Of a stretch of 64,000 nucleotides of DNA, positions 62,816-64,000 are shown in pieces; within the stretch, counting starts at the first letter, position 1; each line of letters begins with the position of its first letter. Below the pieces are notes generated by a model, which was given only the letters and a program-made list of their open reading frames with translations, searched no databases and was not told where the DNA came from. The DNA lies in the NCBI RefSeq assembly GCF_003148625.1, contig NZ_QGGO01000004.1:123995-187994 (forward strand), in the 5' to 3' direction. Made by a program: the position numbers and the translations under genes. This DNA is from Arcicella aurantiaca (GTDB lineage Bacteria; Bacteroidota; Bacteroidia; Cytophagales; Spirosomataceae).

Positions 62816-64000
62816 ATGAAAAACAAAATCATTCAAATTCTTCTCGTAGTCGGTGCAATAATTGGCTTGAATGTGTTGGCAAATCAGTTTTTCTTTAGAG
62901 TTGACCTCACGGAAGAAAAGCGTTTTACTATTAATGAAGCCACTAAAAATCTCCTACAAAACCTCGACGATGAAGTTTATGTGAAAGTTTATTTAACAGG
63001 AAAAAGTATTCCGTCGGGTTTTAAACGCTTAGAAAATGCCGTTCGTGAAACTTTGGACGAATTTCAGATTTATGGTGGCACAAACATCAAATATGCCTTC
63101 ATCGACTTGAATTCTGAATACAAGAACGAAAAAACTCGTAATGAAAAAATCGTAGAATTAGCTCAAAAAGGTATTCCTCCTACCAACGTTATGGCAAATG
63201 AAGATGGCAAAAAAACGCAAAGTTTGGTCGTTCCGGGAGCTGTAATTACGTATCAAGATAAAGAAATTGCTACACTTTTACTGAAAGGGAACAAAATGGC
63301 ATCTCCACAAGAAGTTCTCAATCAGTCGTATGAAGGCGTAGAATATCAATTAGCTTCGGCAATCAAAACACTTACGGCAAGTCAAAAAAAGAAGATTGGT
63401 ATTTTTGTCAATTACTCAAAATTACCAGCCGTTAATCAGTTAGATTTGATTGGAGCATTGAAGAAAAACTATCAATTATATCCCGTTGATTTACGTCAAT
63501 CTCCTACACTTGATGGTTTAGACGGCATTTTGGTCATGAAGCCCGACCAGCCTTTCAACGATGATGATAAATATAAAATTGACCAATTTATTATCAACGG
63601 AGGTAAGGCTCTTTTCTTCATGGATGCCGTAAAAGTTGATTCAGTAGCCAGAGAAGGAAGTGTAGCTCAGGTGCAAAGTGTTGGCTTGGAAGATTTGTTG
63701 TTTAAATACGGAGTTCGTCTCAATCCGAATCTTATTAAAGATGCTCAAATGTGTGCCGCTATTCCATTAGATGTGGGTAATTTTGGCAATAAAGCCAATA
63801 TTCAGCTTGTTCCTTGGCAATATTTTCCTTTAATAAATACCTTCGGAAAATCACCAATTGTCAAGAATTTAGATGCCGTTTACACAAAAAATGTTGGGTC
63901 TTTAGATACTGTTAGGGCAAACGGAATTACGAAAACGCCTTTATTGATGACGTCTCAATACACGCAATTATTGAAAGCTCCAGCCATCATGAGTTATAAT
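62816..64000 (+). CDS. gldG: Gliding-motility ABC transporter substrate-binding protein (3' end outside window)
   Basis: The open frame starts at the ATG at 62816 and continues to the window edge (395 codons). An N-terminal membrane helix (about 5-27, IIQILLVVGAIIGLNVLANQ) is followed by RVDLTEEKRFTINEATKNLL, typical of GldG. Later YEGVEYQLASAIKTL and DGILVMKPDQPFNDDDKYKI match the ABC-type uncharacterised (IFT52/GldG) domain. GldG works with GldA and GldF in gliding motility of Bacteroidota. GldF is not found directly upstream in this window. Confidence 0.93.
   Translation, partial: MKNKIIQILLVVGAIIGLNVLANQFFFRVDLTEEKRFTINEATKNLLQNLDDEVYVKVYLTGKSIPSGFKRLENAVRETLDEFQIYGGTNIKYAFIDLNSEYKNEKTRNEKIVELAQKGIPPTNVMANEDGKKTQSLVVPGAVITYQDKEIATLLLKGNKMASPQEVLNQSYEGVEYQLASAIKTLTASQKKKIGIFVNYSKLPAVNQLDLIGALKKNYQLYPVDLRQSPTLDGLDGILVMKPDQPFNDDDKYKIDQFIINGGKALFFMDAVKVDSVAREGSVAQVQSVGLEDLLFKYGVRLNPNLIKDAQMCAAIPLDVGNFGNKANIQLVPWQYFPLINTFGKSPIVKNLDAVYTKNVGSLDTVRANGITKTPLLMTSQYTQLLKAPAIMSYN

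Overview
The window looks like a chromosome segment of a gliding, type IX secretion-competent member of the Bacteroidota, most likely of the Cytophagales. This rests on gldG, gliding/T9SS C-terminal sorting domains, a DUF1800/DUF1501 pair, a three-gene succinate dehydrogenase/fumarate reductase operon, TAnnTTTG-type promoter elements and low GC. The species cannot be read from the sequence.

Region 1 (1-9715) is an accessory zone: a type I restriction-modification operon on the minus strand (hsdM-hsdS-hsdR, running off the left edge), a cluster of CGTTGTA/TACAACG repeats, the 3' half of a TrlF-like ATPase gene (frameshifted, start missing) and a tyrosine-recombinase gene cut off before its catalytic domain. 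It reads as the decayed end of an older island.

Region 2 (9716-35665) is a roughly 26 kb integrative island in the 3' end of a tRNA-Asp gene. A perfect 48-bp direct repeat of the tRNA 3' end (9716-9763 and 35618-35665) bounds it, an IntDOT-like integrase lies just inside the left end, and a 22-bp GTTTAAAC double repeat lies inside both ends. From left to right the cargo is: integrase and a DUF1016/PDDEXK nuclease-like protein; a seven-gene operon (13446-24537); a short promoter-terminator unit; three small genes; a second type I RM operon (hsdR-hsdS-PBECR-like nuclease-hsdM); and a maintenance module (HTH protein, RepA-like ATPase, ribbon-helix-helix-like protein, small membrane protein) with phased short repeats. 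No relaxase or conjugation genes are visible.

The most interesting content is the seven-gene operon. It encodes a vWA-like lipoprotein, a 3-TM protein, a tubulin/FtsZ-like protein, a 1143-residue protein with an actin/Hsp70-type ATPase domain, two single-pass membrane proteins and an outer-membrane beta-barrel protein with TPR-like repeats. Together they would form a machine spanning cytoplasm to outer membrane, with both a tubulin-type and an actin-type NTPase. Its place on a defence-rich island makes an immunity or envelope-remodelling role a reasonable hypothesis.

Region 3 (35690-64000) is mostly core chromosome: DinB-like protein, dapF, tyrA, DUF1800/DUF1501, tRNA-Leu, tig, a large gliding/T9SS FN3 protein, sdhCAB with a four-helix-bundle gene inserted, photolyase-like protein, an MlaF-like ABC ATPase, a TPR protein, an M16 peptidase, an arginyl-transferase-like protein and gldG (running off the right edge). 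A defence cluster interrupts it at 51368-56179: two cytosine-5 methyltransferases, an HNH restriction enzyme and a Panacea-type toxin-antitoxin pair. Intergenic palindromes of several kinds occur, including a 34-bp perfect hairpin.
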